Source of the DNA: a bacterium
GTDB lineage: Bacteria; Gemmatimonadota; Gemmatimonadetes; Longimicrobiales; RSA9
Direction: 5' to 3'
Assembly (NCBI GenBank): GCA_003242735.1
Contig: QGVH01000019.1
Coordinates: forward strand, 17,236-81,235
DNA: 64,000 nucleotides
Shown here: positions 25,443 to 34,067 of the stretch, in pieces
Numbering within the stretch: position 1 is the stretch's first letter
How the letters are laid out: each line of letters begins with the position of its first letter
Made by a program: the position numbers and the translations under genes
Notes under the pieces: model-generated
The model's database searches: none
Told to the model about the DNA's origin: nothing
The model's input: only the letters and a program-made list of their open reading frames with translations

Positions 25443-27686
25443 ATGCTCTCCCCAATCTCTTTCGCCCTGCTCGCCATCGTGGCACCGCTCCAAGGGCCGG
25501 TGCCGGGCGTCGTGCGCGGCCACGTCCGCAGCGAGTCGACCGCCGCGCCGGTGGCCGGGGCCCGCATCGAGCTCGTGGGGGTGGCCGGGCCGGGGGCGCT
25601 GGCGGACAGCCTGGGGAACTACGTGCTCCGGGGCGTGCCGCCCGGCCGCCAGATCGTCCGTGCCAGCCACATCGACCACGAGGCGCTCCAGGTCGAGATC
25701 TACGTTCCCGCCGGCGGAGAATTCATACTGGACTTCGACCTCGAGGTCCGCCCCGTCGCCTTGCCCCGGGTGATCGCCGAGGTCCTGGCGGTGCGGGGCG
25801 CCCGGGACACGGTGGCCGCCGCGGCGCCGGAACTGAGTGCGGCGTCCATCCGCGCCCTGGAGGCGTCGCCGGGGGTGGCGGAGCTGGGGATCGCGGAGGC
25901 GGCGCGGCAGCTGCCCACCGATCAGCCGATCGACCCGTCGGACATCCTGTACGTCCGGGGCACGGCGGCGGACCTGAAACTCATCCTCCTGGACGGCGCG
26001 CCGGTGTACGCGCCCTTCCACCTCGCCGGCCTGATCGAGCCGCTGGAAGCCGGGGTGTTGCGGGCGGCGAGCCTCTTCCTCGGCGGAGCGCCGGCGCGTT
26101 ACGACGGCGGCCTGTCGTACGTGATGGACCTGGAGACGAGGGCCGGCCGCCGGAGCCGTCACCAGGTCAGCGCCGCGGTGGACTTCCTCGCGGTCAAGGG
26201 CATGGCGGAGGGCCCGATCAGCAGGCGCGTCGGCTTCTTGCTGGAATCGCGGGCGCTCCACGGGTTGGGTCCGCGGCTGTTCCTCAATGAATCGCTCCCC
26301 TACGGCTACGCGGACGGACTGATGCGCGTCGACGTGGACGTGGGGAGTGACGGCGTGATCACGGTCACCGGGTTCTGGAACGAGGAGTCCGTGGACGTGG
26401 ACACCTCGCGCTCGGCCGTGGACCCGGCGAAGTGGGGCAACGCCGCAGGATCGGTGCGCTACCGCGGGGTGATCCTGGGCACGGATGCTGAGCTGACGGC
26501 GTCGTACGGCACGTTCGGCGCGGCCATGCCGCTGGGCGACGGCAAGCCGATCCTGGCGCGGGGAGACAGCCGCCGGCTGCGGTTGAACGCGGACTTCGGG
26601 GCCGAAGTCGGCGCTGCACAGGTTCGCTTCGGGATGACATACGACCGACTCGAGATCGACCAGCAGCTCGAGTCGTACCGATCGGAGGGCGGCACGACGG
26701 TCCGGGCGTTCCAGGAGCGAACGGACGGGGCCGTCACGGGCGCCTACGTAGACGCCTCCGTCCGCCCGGTCGGCGGGCTGGTTCTGCGTGGCGGGCTGCG
26801 TGCAGACGTGTTCTCCCACAGCCCGGCGCTGCGTCTCGCGCCGCGGCTGGCCGCGACGTGGATCGTCACGGACCGCTTCGTGGTGAAGCTCGGCGCGGGT
26901 CGCTACAGGCAGTACGTGAGCGTGCCGGAGCCGTTGGGTATGGGTGTGGGGCCGACGTGGCCGGGCGCGCGGGCGGCCCGGACGCCCCTCGCGGTCGCCC
27001 GCGCCTCACACCTCGTCCTCGGCCTGGACCACGACGTGGGGCAGGGCATCCGCGTCGGCGTGGAGAGCTTCATCAAGCGGTTCGAGGGCATGCCCAGCAT
27101 ACTGGCGCCGGCGCTGCCGATCGAGACGAAGGCGCCCGACACCGAGAGTCACGCCTCGGGTGTCGACCTCTGGATGCAGCGCAGCAGCGGCCGGGTCCAG
27201 GGGTGGCTGGGATACTCGGTGGCGTGGGTGTGGTCCGACCGCGGCGGCCACACGTTGACGCGTCCGGCCAGCGGCCGCCAGCTCGTGAGCGCGGGGTTGA
27301 GCGGGCCGATCGGGCCGGACGGCGAGTTCGAGATCCGTCTCAACTACGGCGCCGGCTTGCCGTACACCCCCGTGCCGGAGGTCGGGACGCGGGAGCCCGC
27401 CTTCGCCGCGGACCAGTTCCCCATCGCGTTCATGAGGGCGGAAGGCGCGGGAGGCGGCGCGCCGGCGCGGCCCGACCACCCGTACCTGCGGATCGACGCC
27501 CAGATCTCGCACACCTGGACCACCCGCCTGCGCGAGGCCAGGGTCGAGGTGACGCCGTACATCCGCGTGCTGAACGCCCTGGACCGGCGCGACGCGCTGT
27601 TCTACCGGTTCGACGCCGAGGGCAGCCTCCAGCCGTTGGGCGTCCTTCCCCTGCTGCCCGTGCTGGGCGTCGAGTGGCGGTTCTGA
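25443..27686 (+). CDS. TonB-dependent receptor-like outer-membrane protein
   Basis: A 747-aa outer-membrane beta-barrel protein. A short signal peptide (MLSPISFALLAIVAPLQG) precedes a carboxypeptidase-regulatory-like domain (VRGHVRSESTAAPVAGARIEL) at residues about 25-105. A plug domain follows (about 130-220), containing DILYVRGTAADLKLILLDGA and PVYAPFHLAG. The rest is alternating beta strands ending in the aromatic C-terminal residue (VEWRF) typical of outer-membrane insertion. The substrate is unknown; no adjacent transport genes indicate one. The ribosome binding site is weak. An inverted repeat follows the stop. Confidence 0.88.
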   Translation: MLSPISFALLAIVAPLQGPVPGVVRGHVRSESTAAPVAGARIELVGVAGPGALADSLGNYVLRGVPPGRQIVRASHIDHEALQVEIYVPAGGEFILDFDLEVRPVALPRVIAEVLAVRGARDTVAAAAPELSAASIRALEASPGVAELGIAEAARQLPTDQPIDPSDILYVRGTAADLKLILLDGAPVYAPFHLAGLIEPLEAGVLRAASLFLGGAPARYDGGLSYVMDLETRAGRRSRHQVSAAVDFLAVKGMAEGPISRRVGFLLESRALHGLGPRLFLNESLPYGYADGLMRVDVDVGSDGVITVTGFWNEESVDVDTSRSAVDPAKWGNAAGSVRYRGVILGTDAELTASYGTFGAAMPLGDGKPILARGDSRRLRLNADFGAEVGAAQVRFGMTYDRLEIDQQLESYRSEGGTTVRAFQERTDGAVTGAYVDASVRPVGGLVLRGGLRADVFSHSPALRLAPRLAATWIVTDRFVVKLGAGRYRQYVSVPEPLGMGVGPTWPGARAARTPLAVARASHLVLGLDHDVGQGIRVGVESFIKRFEGMPSILAPALPIETKAPDTESHASGVDLWMQRSSGRVQGWLGYSVAWVWSDRGGHTLTRPASGRQLVSAGLSGPIGPDGEFEIRLNYGAGLPYTPVPEVGTREPAFAADQFPIAFMRAEGAGGGAPARPDHPYLRIDAQISHTWTTRLREARVEVTPYIRVLNALDRRDALFYRFDAEGSLQPLGVLPLLPVLGVEWRF

Positions 27687-27700
27687 CTTCCCTGCCGTGC

Positions 27701-27726
27701 CAACGGCGCCCGACCGCCCGCCGTTG
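27701..27726. terminator. Hairpin between convergent genes
   Basis: CAACGGCG (27701-27708) and CGCCGTTG (27719-27726) form a perfect 8-bp stem with a ten-base loop. No T run follows on either strand, so this is a moderate candidate. Confidence 0.45.
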
Positions 27727-27812
27727 CCTTGCCTCAGTCGTTCCGGATCGAGTGGAGACGGCGCCGACGCGCGCCGGTGACAGAGGAAGACCGCCGATCC
27801 GAGGGACGGCCT

Positions 27813-28052
27813 TCAGCGGCCGTCCACCATTGCCGCGTACACGCACTCCGGACGGAAGCAGAGGTCGTGGCCCCACTCGTCCTGGAACCAGAGCAGTGAG
27901 CCGCGGCGCATGCGGAAGAGGATGTTGCGCTGGAGCTCAAGCGGCGACCGCGTCCAGCGGGCGCGGAACACGACCTCGCCGTCGTCCGTGGCCAACCGGA
28001 CGAGCACGGTCGGGATCCGGGTACGGAGCGGAACGCGCGCTGGGTAGACCAT
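27813..28052 (-). CDS. Small hypothetical protein, 79 aa
   Basis: A short, basic, probably beta-rich protein of unknown function (starts MVYPARVPLRTRIPTVLVRL). It includes WFQDEWGHDLCFRPECVYAA near the end, with two Cys residues. There is no signal peptide or membrane segment. The ATG at 28052 is chosen because a well-spaced promoter (28063-28091) puts the transcription start only a few bases before it. A longer reading from a TTG at 28091 would include the promoter itself. It follows the glycosylase-like gene on the same strand but has its own promoter. Confidence 0.65.
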   Translation of the reverse strand: MVYPARVPLRTRIPTVLVRLATDDGEVVFRARWTRSPLELQRNILFRMRRGSLLWFQDEWGHDLCFRPECVYAAMVDGR

Positions 28053-28062
28053 AGCGCGAAAA

Positions 28063-28091
28063 CAAATAGCGAAACCGCGCCTCCGAGGCAA
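28063..28091 (-). promoter_or_regulatory. Promoter giving a nearly leaderless mRNA
   Basis: On the minus strand: TTGCCT (28091-28086), a 17-base spacer and TATTTG (28068-28063). The ATG at 28052 is 10 bases beyond the -10 box, leaving a leader of about 3 bases. Confidence 0.5.
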
Positions 28092-28094
28092 GCG

Positions 28095-29021
28095 TCAGAC
28101 GCCCTTTTCGCGCCACAAGCGATCCAGGAGGGCATGGCGCGGGCCGACCCGCTCGCGCCATTCCGGGAGCGCGTAGATGCCGTCGGTCGGGAAGCCGGGC
28201 CGTTCCGCGGGCACGTCGATGCCGAGGCACTCACGGGCGGCGCGGCGGAGCGCCTCCTGGGCCTCGAGCATGCGGCGGTGGAACGCGGTTTCGACGGCCG
28301 CGTACGGGCTCATGTTCTGGGCGCTGGGGTGCGTGAGCCAGAGCAGAGCGGGCAGCGGCCTCCGGGGCCGGACCCCGGCCCATTGCGAGAGGAAGGCGGC
28401 GTCCGGCGCTTCGGCGTCGGGCCAGGCGACGGCCCGACCGCGGGTCAAGCCCGCTTTCGCCAGGCGGGACAGGGACGGCAGCCGCAGCGGCCCCGCCTCG
28501 AGCCGCGCCGCCGCGATGGTGGCCCGGAGCGCGACGTTCCCGAGCGCCACCACGAGCCGCGGGCCGACGGCGAGGAGCGTGTCCCGCAGCAGGTGCAGGC
28601 TGGTGGGGTAGTCGCCCACGGGGGCGACCAGCTCCGCGAACGTCGGCTCGCCGCCGCCGCGCGCCGGGAGCTGGTTCAGGGCAGCGACGACGAACGTGCG
28701 GTTCCGGTCCAGGCCGATGGTCGAGAGGAGGACGTCGAAGTTGGCGCCGCCGATGTCGCCCCCGAAGGGGATGCGCGTGCCGTGGGCGCCCAGGTCGCCG
28801 GCGCCCTTGCCGCCCGCGTTGCCGGGCGCCGCGCCGACCCAGAGGACATCGTGCTGGCGCCACGGGCCGTTGCGGCGGGACCAGACGATGGGCCGGGGCG
28901 AGGCGGTGCCGTCGGCGAGGCGGCACGGCTCGCTCAGCCATTCGTCTTCGAGGCACCGGAGGTGGCCGGCGTGTACGCGCTCGAAGATCGTGCGGAAGCG
29001 GAGCGCCTCTGCCTCGGGCAT
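28095..29021 (-). CDS. Uracil-DNA glycosylase-superfamily protein
   Basis: A 308-aa protein with the outline of the uracil-DNA glycosylase superfamily. VLWVGAAPGNAGGKG matches the first active-site loop (G-x-A-P-G), VVAALNQLPARG follows, and LLWLTHPSAQNMSP resembles the H-P-S motif that flips out the base. An extra Gly-rich stretch (about 70-95) is unusual. It lacks the four-Cys iron-sulphur ligands of family 4/5 enzymes. Substrate base is uncertain; glycosylase activity is inferred. It lies 34 bases downstream of the hypothetical gene at 29056-29604 and is probably co-transcribed with it. Confidence 0.72.
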   Translation of the reverse strand: MPEAEALRFRTIFERVHAGHLRCLEDEWLSEPCRLADGTASPRPIVWSRRNGPWRQHDVLWVGAAPGNAGGKGAGDLGAHGTRIPFGGDIGGANFDVLLSTIGLDRNRTFVVAALNQLPARGGGEPTFAELVAPVGDYPTSLHLLRDTLLAVGPRLVVALGNVALRATIAAARLEAGPLRLPSLSRLAKAGLTRGRAVAWPDAEAPDAAFLSQWAGVRPRRPLPALLWLTHPSAQNMSPYAAVETAFHRRMLEAQEALRRAARECLGIDVPAERPGFPTDGIYALPEWRERVGPRHALLDRLWREKGV

Positions 29022-29055
29022 GGGCCGTCGTCCGCGCGGAGCGATGCGCGAGCGC

Positions 29056-29604
29056 TCAGATGCTCTCCAGCAGGTCGTCGATCGCCTTGGCGATGGCGTC
29101 TCGACCGCGGCCGGCGAGGAGGTTCTCCAGCATCTCGCGGACGTCGGCGGGCACGTCCTCCGGGTGGTTCCGGTCCCTCGCGGAACGGATCACGTTGCCG
29201 ATGGGCAGCAGGGTGATGTGCGGCCGGTCCGGGGTCGGATCGAACGAGGGCTCCCCGAAGATCTCCGGCGGCGGTGCCGGCACGCTCGCCTTCCACGGCT
29301 CATCGTCCTCGTCGTCTTCGAACTCGGAGTGGAGCTGGGCGGGGTCCATGGGAAGGACGAGGCAGACGCGCCCCTCGATGTTGCCCTGATCGTCTTCGGC
29401 GGCGGCCAGCGCCACGGAGACCGGCGTGCTGAGGAGCTTGCGGATCGCGTCGACGGCGCCGATGGGCACGACGCCGCGGGCGATCATGTTGCCGCGGTAG
29501 TAGTAGGCGAGGGCGAGGGCATCCTCGGGCGTGGCCTCGTGCTCGATCGGCCGTGCCTCGATGGGCAGAGGCTCCGGATAGGCGACGACGACGAGCTGGT
29601 TCAC
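29056..29604 (-). CDS. Hypothetical acidic protein, 182 aa
   Basis: Function not recognised. The sequence begins VNQLVVVAYPEPLPIEARPI and contains a long acidic stretch (SEFEDDEDDEP) near the middle, then a helical C-terminal region (DVREMLENLLAGRGRDAIAK). It has no signal peptide or membrane segment. The GTG at 29604 is preceded by AAAGGAGAACC, a good ribosome binding site. It is the first gene of a minus-strand pair with the glycosylase-like gene, divergent from the secreted protein at 29965. Confidence 0.7.
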   Translation of the reverse strand: MNQLVVVAYPEPLPIEARPIEHEATPEDALALAYYYRGNMIARGVVPIGAVDAIRKLLSTPVSVALAAAEDDQGNIEGRVCLVLPMDPAQLHSEFEDDEDDEPWKASVPAPPPEIFGEPSFDPTPDRPHITLLPIGNVIRSARDRNHPEDVPADVREMLENLLAGRGRDAIAKAIDDLLESI

Positions 29605-29964
29605 GGTTCTCCTTTGCGTTCGATGGTCCCGTGAGTTTAGCCCCGTGGCGGCCGTGGTGTTCCACCCCCTCGGCGGAAGCCGCGTAGGCAGCGGGCTTCC
29701 GCTGGCGGAACGCCGCCAGTGGCCGGCAGGAGGCGGGTCCGTCGTCCGTGGTGAGGGGGGTGACGGTTGTCGTTTGACGCACCCGGTCCGTGGCCGGGGC
29801 CAGGGCGAGCCGGCCGGCCGGGAGTCGCGGGAGCCGGTCGGTCGGAGCGAGGCAGCGATCCGTCTCGGCGACATTCCGGGGTTGCGCGACGCGGCCGGCC
29901 GTGGTTATGTCCGTCCGTGGAACCGGTGCAGAACCGCGTGGAACGTCCAACGGAGCCGGTGATC
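29605..29964. other. 360-base divergent intergenic region
   Basis: No convincing coding sequence is present. It holds a plus-strand promoter candidate (29882-29910) and, on the minus strand, a weak TAAACT -10-like box near 29635. Otherwise nothing notable is seen. Confidence 0.45.
29882..29910 (+). promoter_or_regulatory. Promoter candidate
   Basis: TTGCGC (29882-29887), a 17-base spacer and TTATGT (29905-29910). Transcription would start about 48 bases before the ATG at 29965. Confidence 0.4.
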
Positions 29965-30846
29965 ATGTGCAGGATTCGTCGCAGGTGGCTGGCGCTCGGC
30001 GCCCTGTTCGTGGCGGGGCTCGCCGCACGGCCGGCGCTGGCACAGCAAGGGCCGGACCGGGCGGGGCAGAGCGTTGCGCGCGAGTCGTGGCACGAGGCGC
30101 GGCGGCGGGCGGCGGCGGAGCGTCGCGCCGCGCTGCTCGAGTGGCACCGCGCCCGTCGTGCGGGCCTGGCCGCGCAGCCCGCGGCGCCTGCCGGCGTGGC
30201 GGCACGGGAGGGCGCGCCCGTGTACGCATCACGCTCTGGCCTGGGGGACGGCGACGCCGCGACGGCCGGTGCGGCGGCGATCCGGACCGCGTCCCTCGAG
30301 TGGAGGGCCGAGCCGATGGCGGTCGCGGGGCCGGAGTCCCGGTTGCGGGTGCTGGGGCCGATCGGCGCACGGGAGGACGAGCGGGATGCGCGCGCGTTCG
30401 ATCGGGATCGGTTCGAGCGCGGGCGGGACCGGTTTCGGTACGGGCGCGGTCGCCGCGGGTTCGGCCACCAGCCGTGGGGTCGGGCGGCGCCGTTCGGCCT
30501 GCCGTACGGCTTCGAGGATCTCGTCTGCGTTGCGCGTCTCCGGGATCCGTTCCTGGCGGGTGTGAAGGGGTTCGGCCCCTACGGCCGCGGGGTCCATCTA
30601 CGGGCCAGGTGCCTGTCGAGGTTCGGCCTCGGGTTCGTGGGCACGCCGTATTCCCCGTTCTTCCCCTACGGTTTGATCGGCGACCCGCTGCTGCGCGGTT
30701 TCCCGTACTCCGCCGCGCCGCTGCCTGCGCCGCACCGCTTCTCCTACCGGTTCTTCCCGCCAGCGTCGGCGTTACCGTGGCCGGTGGACGACGCGTGGTT
30801 GCCGGACGACGAGGGCGGCCCCGGGATCGAGGAGCCGTGGCGCTGA
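29965..30846 (+). CDS. Secreted Arg/Gly/Pro/Phe-rich protein
   Basis: A 293-aa exported protein of unknown function. A clear Sec signal peptide (MCRIRRRWLALGALFVAGLA, cleavage after ALA-QQ) is followed by an Arg/Ala-rich helical part (about 30-90). A middle region has Arg/Asp/Phe repeats (DRDRFERGRDRFRYGRGRRG). The Pro/Phe/Gly-rich C-terminal part resembles short hydrophobic turns (YSPFFPYGLIGDPLL). Two Cys residues (VCVARL and RCLSRF) may form a disulphide. GGAG lies 9 bases before the ATG. The stop codon sits in the loop of a long hairpin that is also the end of fliW's transcript. Confidence 0.7.
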   Translation: MCRIRRRWLALGALFVAGLAARPALAQQGPDRAGQSVARESWHEARRRAAAERRAALLEWHRARRAGLAAQPAAPAGVAAREGAPVYASRSGLGDGDAATAGAAAIRTASLEWRAEPMAVAGPESRLRVLGPIGAREDERDARAFDRDRFERGRDRFRYGRGRRGFGHQPWGRAAPFGLPYGFEDLVCVARLRDPFLAGVKGFGPYGRGVHLRARCLSRFGLGFVGTPYSPFFPYGLIGDPLLRGFPYSAAPLPAPHRFSYRFFPPASALPWPVDDAWLPDDEGGPGIEEPWR

Positions 30847-30865
30847 TCGCCGCGGCTCCTCGATC
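30825..30865. terminator. Long bidirectional hairpin
   Basis: GATCGAGGAGCCG (30825-30837) is exactly complementary to 30853-30865, and the stem continues inwards for about five more pairs, giving about 18 bp with the stop codon TGA in the loop. It separates the convergent secreted-protein gene and fliW. Confidence 0.7.
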
Positions 30866-30882
30866 ACCCGTTCTTCCGGCGG

Positions 30883-31362
30883 TCAGGCCGCCGGGTCCCA
30901 AGAGAGCGGGCAGCGGGTGCCGAAGTCGGTCCGCGTCAGGACGATCTGACGCGCGCGGCCCGTCCGCAGGTTGATGGCGAGCGGCGCCTGGAGGTTCGCG
31001 GTGTAGACGCCGTCGGGCTCGGGCGGGAGGGTGACGATGGCGAGGACAGCGATCTCGGAGGGGTCGCCGTCGAGGACGCCGCGGAGTTGGGCCGGTTCGA
31101 GCTCCACGGTGTAGCCGTCGAAGAACGGGAAGGGGTCCACGAGCAGGAAGGCCAGGCCCTCGCAATCGGCGGACTCGAGCCAGAACGCGCCGGGCGCGGC
31201 CGCGCGGGAGAGGAGGAAGGCGCGCCGCTCGGGCAGGCCGATGAGACCGTCGGCGAACTCGACCCGGATCGGCGCGATGGGCGGCTCGTCCGCCGCGGCG
31301 TCGCCAGGGAGGGTGGGGCTGGTGGGCGCCGGGGTCGCCGGCGCCGGGGCCGCAAGGCTCAT
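30883..31362 (-). CDS. fliW: Flagellar assembly factor FliW
   Basis: FliW, 159 aa. In other bacteria it binds flagellin and antagonises CsrA, coupling flagellin export to flagellin translation. The core matches the family: VEFADGLIGLPERRAFLL near residue 35, FLLVDPFPFF in the middle, and VTLPPEPDGVYTANLQAPL towards the end. An N-terminal Ala/Pro extension of about 30 residues is extra. Its ATG overlaps the flgL stop (ATGA), so the two are coupled, as in many bacteria. The partner csrA is in operon B at 59701, almost 30 kb away, and flagellin begins at 63789. Confidence 0.93.
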   Translation of the reverse strand: MSLAAPAPATPAPTSPTLPGDAAADEPPIAPIRVEFADGLIGLPERRAFLLSRAAAPGAFWLESADCEGLAFLLVDPFPFFDGYTVELEPAQLRGVLDGDPSEIAVLAIVTLPPEPDGVYTANLQAPLAINLRTGRARQIVLTRTDFGTRCPLSWDPAA

Positions 31363-32243
31363 CTCAGGTAATCCGTCAGATCGAAGGAAAGCATGCGGGA
31401 GGCCGCGAGCAGCGTGGCCTGGAGCGCCGTCTGACGCCCGACCAGCGCCGTCAGCGCGGCCTCGAAGTCCGCCTCCTCGAGGTTCGACCGGTGGACCCGC
31501 AGGTTGAACTCGAGTTCGTCGAGGTTCGCCGTAACGGCCTCGAGCCGCAGCGTGCGGCCACCGACATCCGCGATCCGGGCCTGGAGCGCGTCGCTCGCCT
31601 CGGCGATGGCGCCCGCGGCAGCGGCAATGGCCGCCGGGTCGCCGGCGTCGAGGGCCGCCACGAGCTGGTCCAGCGCCGCCAGCACGCCGGTGTCCTGGAA
31701 CACCTCGGCCGCGTTCGCGCTGAGGCGCAGGTACTGGCCGGGCGCGATCTCGATCGAGCGGGAGGGCGTGTTCCCGCCGGTGAGGTCGCCGGGCGCGGAG
31801 AACGGAGGCACATCCGGCGTCGTTCCACCGAACAGGTATCCGCCCGCCAGCCGCGTATTGCCCAGGTCCGAGACGCTCTCGATCAGGCGCGAGACCTCCT
31901 CCTTCGCGGACTCGCGGCTGGCCGCCGTCGCGGTGCTGTTCGCCTGTTGCACCGCGATCTCCCGGGCCCGTGCGAGCAGCGCGTCGAGCTGGGTCAGGGC
32001 CGACTCCTCCGAGGCGAGATGAGCCGCGACCATTGAGGCGTTGCGGCGGTACTGCTCCACCGCCCGCAGCAGGTGCGCCGTCTCGAGGATCGCTGCGGCG
32101 GCCGGGGGGTCGTCCGAGACCTGACGCACCCGCTTGCCAGTGGACGCGGCGCGCTGCGCTTCCTCGACGCCGCGCAGAGCGGCCTGCACGTCCCGCAGGA
32201 GCCCCTGCAGCAATCCAGAGTGTGTGACACGGAAAGCCGACAT
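31359..32243 (-). CDS. flgL: Flagellar hook-associated protein 3 (FlgL)
   Basis: Hook-filament junction protein secreted through the flagellar export apparatus; 294 aa. Its flagellin-like N terminus includes VTHSGLLQGLLRDVQAAL and ASTGKRVRQVSDDPPAAAAI. The C-terminal coiled coil ends EADFEAALTALVGRQTALQA and SRMLSFDLTDYLR. The middle domain is small. It is separated from flgK (58315), with which it is often paired; here it is paired with fliW instead. The divergent neighbour is the NtrC-type regulator gene. Confidence 0.93.
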   Translation of the reverse strand: MSAFRVTHSGLLQGLLRDVQAALRGVEEAQRAASTGKRVRQVSDDPPAAAAILETAHLLRAVEQYRRNASMVAAHLASEESALTQLDALLARAREIAVQQANSTATAASRESAKEEVSRLIESVSDLGNTRLAGGYLFGGTTPDVPPFSAPGDLTGGNTPSRSIEIAPGQYLRLSANAAEVFQDTGVLAALDQLVAALDAGDPAAIAAAAGAIAEASDALQARIADVGGRTLRLEAVTANLDELEFNLRVHRSNLEEADFEAALTALVGRQTALQATLLAASRMLSFDLTDYLR

Positions 32244-32278
32244 TTTCTAATCGAATTGAATTGGGACCGCCGTTGTCA

Positions 32279-32307
32279 TTGCGTGCCGCGTAGTGTCGTG
32301 GTATAAT
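32279..32307 (+). promoter_or_regulatory. Sigma-70 promoter of the NtrC-type regulator
   Basis: TTGCGT (32279-32284), a 17-base spacer and a perfect TATAAT (32302-32307). Transcription begins about 48 bases before the GTG at 32362. The surrounding 32240-32310 stretch is unusually AT-rich for this genome. Confidence 0.75.
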
Positions 32308-32361
32308 GCCGTTGACTGAACGGCACACCGCGTCAAACCCGAGACAAGACGGTCGCTGGGC

Positions 32362-33789
32362 GTGGCGAAAATCCTGTGCGTCGATGACGAAGTCGCCGCA
32401 TTGGTGATTCTGCGCGAGACGTTGGAACGCGCGGGGCACCAGGTTGTCGCCGTGCACCGTGCCGAAGCCGCGCTGAACGTCCTCTCCCGCGGCGACATCG
32501 ATCTGCTCATCTCCGATTATCGGATGCCCGACATCTCGGGTTTAGAGCTGCTGGAACGGATCCGTGATGCCGGGTTGGACGTGCCGGTGATCATGATCAC
32601 CGGCTACGCCAGCATCGAGCACGCGGTGATGTCCATCAAGGCTGGTGCGGTGGACTACGTGACGAAGCCGATCCGTCCGCAGCAGCTCGAGCTGGCGGTG
32701 GAGCAGGCGCTGGAGCTGGTGCGGCTGCGCCGCGAGAACGCGGCGTTGCGGGACGAGGTGGCGCAGCTCAACGTCGGGCGCAAGATCCTGGGCGAGAGCC
32801 CGGCGCTCAAGCGCGTCCTGGACACGATCCGTGCGGTCGCGCCGACGCGGGCGTCGGTATTGCTCCAGGGGGAGTCGGGCACAGGCAAGGAGTTGCTCGC
32901 GCGCGCGATCCACGAATTGAGCGATCGGCGTGACGGGCCGTTCGTCTCGGTGAACTGTCCAGCGCTGCCCGAGTCGTTGGTGGAGAGCATGCTCTTCGGC
33001 CATGAGAAGGGCGCGTTCACGGGGGCGCTGCGTCAGACGCGGGGCGCGTTCGAGCGTGCGCACCGGGGCACGCTGCTCCTGGACGAGATCTCCGAGATGC
33101 GGCTGGATCTGCAGGCCAAGCTGCTGCGGGTGCTCCAGGAGCAGGAGTTCGAGCGGGTCGGCGGTACGGTCCCGATCCACGTGGACGTGCGGATCGTGGC
33201 GACCACCAACCGGGACCTGTACGAGGAGGTGCGGCAGGGCAGGTTCCGGGAGGACCTGTACTACCGGCTGAACACCGTTCCGGTGCTGGTTCCGCCTTTG
33301 CGTGAGCGCCGTGAGGACATCCCGATCCTGGCGCAGCATTTCGCGCGGGTGACCGCGAAGGAGATCGGCAAGACGATCGCGCCGCTCCCCGCCGAGACCA
33401 TCGAGCTGCTCTGCGCGTACGACTGGCCGGGCAACGTTCGGGAGCTGGCGCACGTGATCGAGCGGGCTGTGATCCTGGCGCCGGGGCCGGTGCTCGGGCC
33501 AGAGGTGTTCGACCCGGCGCGGTTCGGGTTGACGGGTGGCGGGAGCGTGCTGCCCCGAGGGCGTGCGGCGCCGGTGAAGGAGACGCAGGGCGAAGAGGAC
33601 GGAGGGCGGGGAGGCGTACGCATCGTGCTGAACTCCTTCGATCTGGCGGAGGCGGAGCGCACGTTGATCGAGCGTGCGCTGGAGGCGGCGGGCGGCAACC
33701 GCACGCAGGCGGCGCACCTGCTCGGCATGAGCGTGCGCACGCTGCGGCACAAGTTGAACCAGCGGGGCAAGTCGCTCGCCAGCCACTGA
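32362..33789 (+). CDS. NtrC-family sigma-54 response regulator (FlrC-like)
   Basis: A 475-aa transcription activator: receiver domain (residues about 3-120, phosphoacceptor Asp52 in [10 protein letters not shown]), AAA+ domain (about 140-375) with Walker [15 protein letters not shown] loop (217-222) that contacts sigma-54, and Walker [10 protein letters not shown], then a Fis-type HTH at the end ([20 protein letters not shown]). Position directly before the flagellar operons suggests it is the master regulator, like FlrC/FlbD, but no clear sigma-54 promoter was found. No cognate kinase is adjacent. Its GTG start lies 48 bases from the transcription start. Confidence 0.9.
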   Translation: MAKILCVDDEVAALVILRETLERAGHQVVAVHRAEAALNVLSRGDIDLLISDYRMPDISGLELLERIRDAGLDVPVIMITGYASIEHAVMSIKAGAVDYVTKPIRPQQLELAVEQALELVRLRRENAALRDEVAQLNVGRKILGESPALKRVLDTIRAVAPTRASVLLQGESGTGKELLARAIHELSDRRDGPFVSVNCPALPESLVESMLFGHEKGAFTGALRQTRGAFERAHRGTLLLDEISEMRLDLQAKLLRVLQEQEFERVGGTVPIHVDVRIVATTNRDLYEEVRQGRFREDLYYRLNTVPVLVPPLRERREDIPILAQHFARVTAKEIGKTIAPLPAETIELLCAYDWPGNVRELAHVIERAVILAPGPVLGPEVFDPARFGLTGGGSVLPRGRAAPVKETQGEEDGGRGGVRIVLNSFDLAEAERTLIERALEAAGGNRTQAAHLLGMSVRTLRHKLNQRGKSLASH

Positions 33790-33820
33790 GTCACGCGCTG
33801 CGGGTGCGCGGCTCAGTGGC
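33782..33820 (+). terminator. Hairpin spanning the regulator's stop codon
   Basis: GCCACTGAG (33782-33790) pairs with CTCAGTGGC (33812-33820). An inner stem CGCGC/GCGCG (33794-33798 and 33806-33810) extends it. No T run follows. It contains the TGA at 33787-33789. Confidence 0.55.
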
Positions 33821-33924
33821 GGCAAACGCGTCCGACCGGGGCGGCAGATTCTGCCGCTGCCGGTGGGTTGTGCCGGGTGTGGCGGAGGGTGTGCGGGGGC
33901 GGGTGACCCTTCTTGTTCCTGACC

Positions 33925-33954
33925 TATAATTCGATCCCTCACAACAACTTACGT
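33925..33954 (+). promoter_or_regulatory. Promoter/operator motif shared with operon B
   Basis: TATAATT at 33925-33931 followed, after 12 bases, by ACAACTTACGT (33944-33954). The same arrangement precedes fliL. The TATAAT is probably the operon A -10 box; a weak GGTGAC lies 17 bases upstream. The gap 33821-34067 also contains the palindrome GCGGCAGATTCTGCCGC (33841-33857). Confidence 0.55.
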
Positions 33955-34067
33955 GTCTTGATCCGTCCGCCCGTCCGCGCGGCACGGCGGGTGGAACGGT
34001 GCTTGCCCCGGCCGGCGCGCGGCTGCGCCGGCCATTTGTCGTTTCACGCCAACCGAGGAGCTGCGCG

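Noticed and set aside
33880..33895. Possible sigma-54 site TGGCGGAGGGTGTGCG before flgB
   Set aside because: GG and GC are correctly spaced, but the TTGC element is poor. Such matches are common by chance in this GC-rich DNA.
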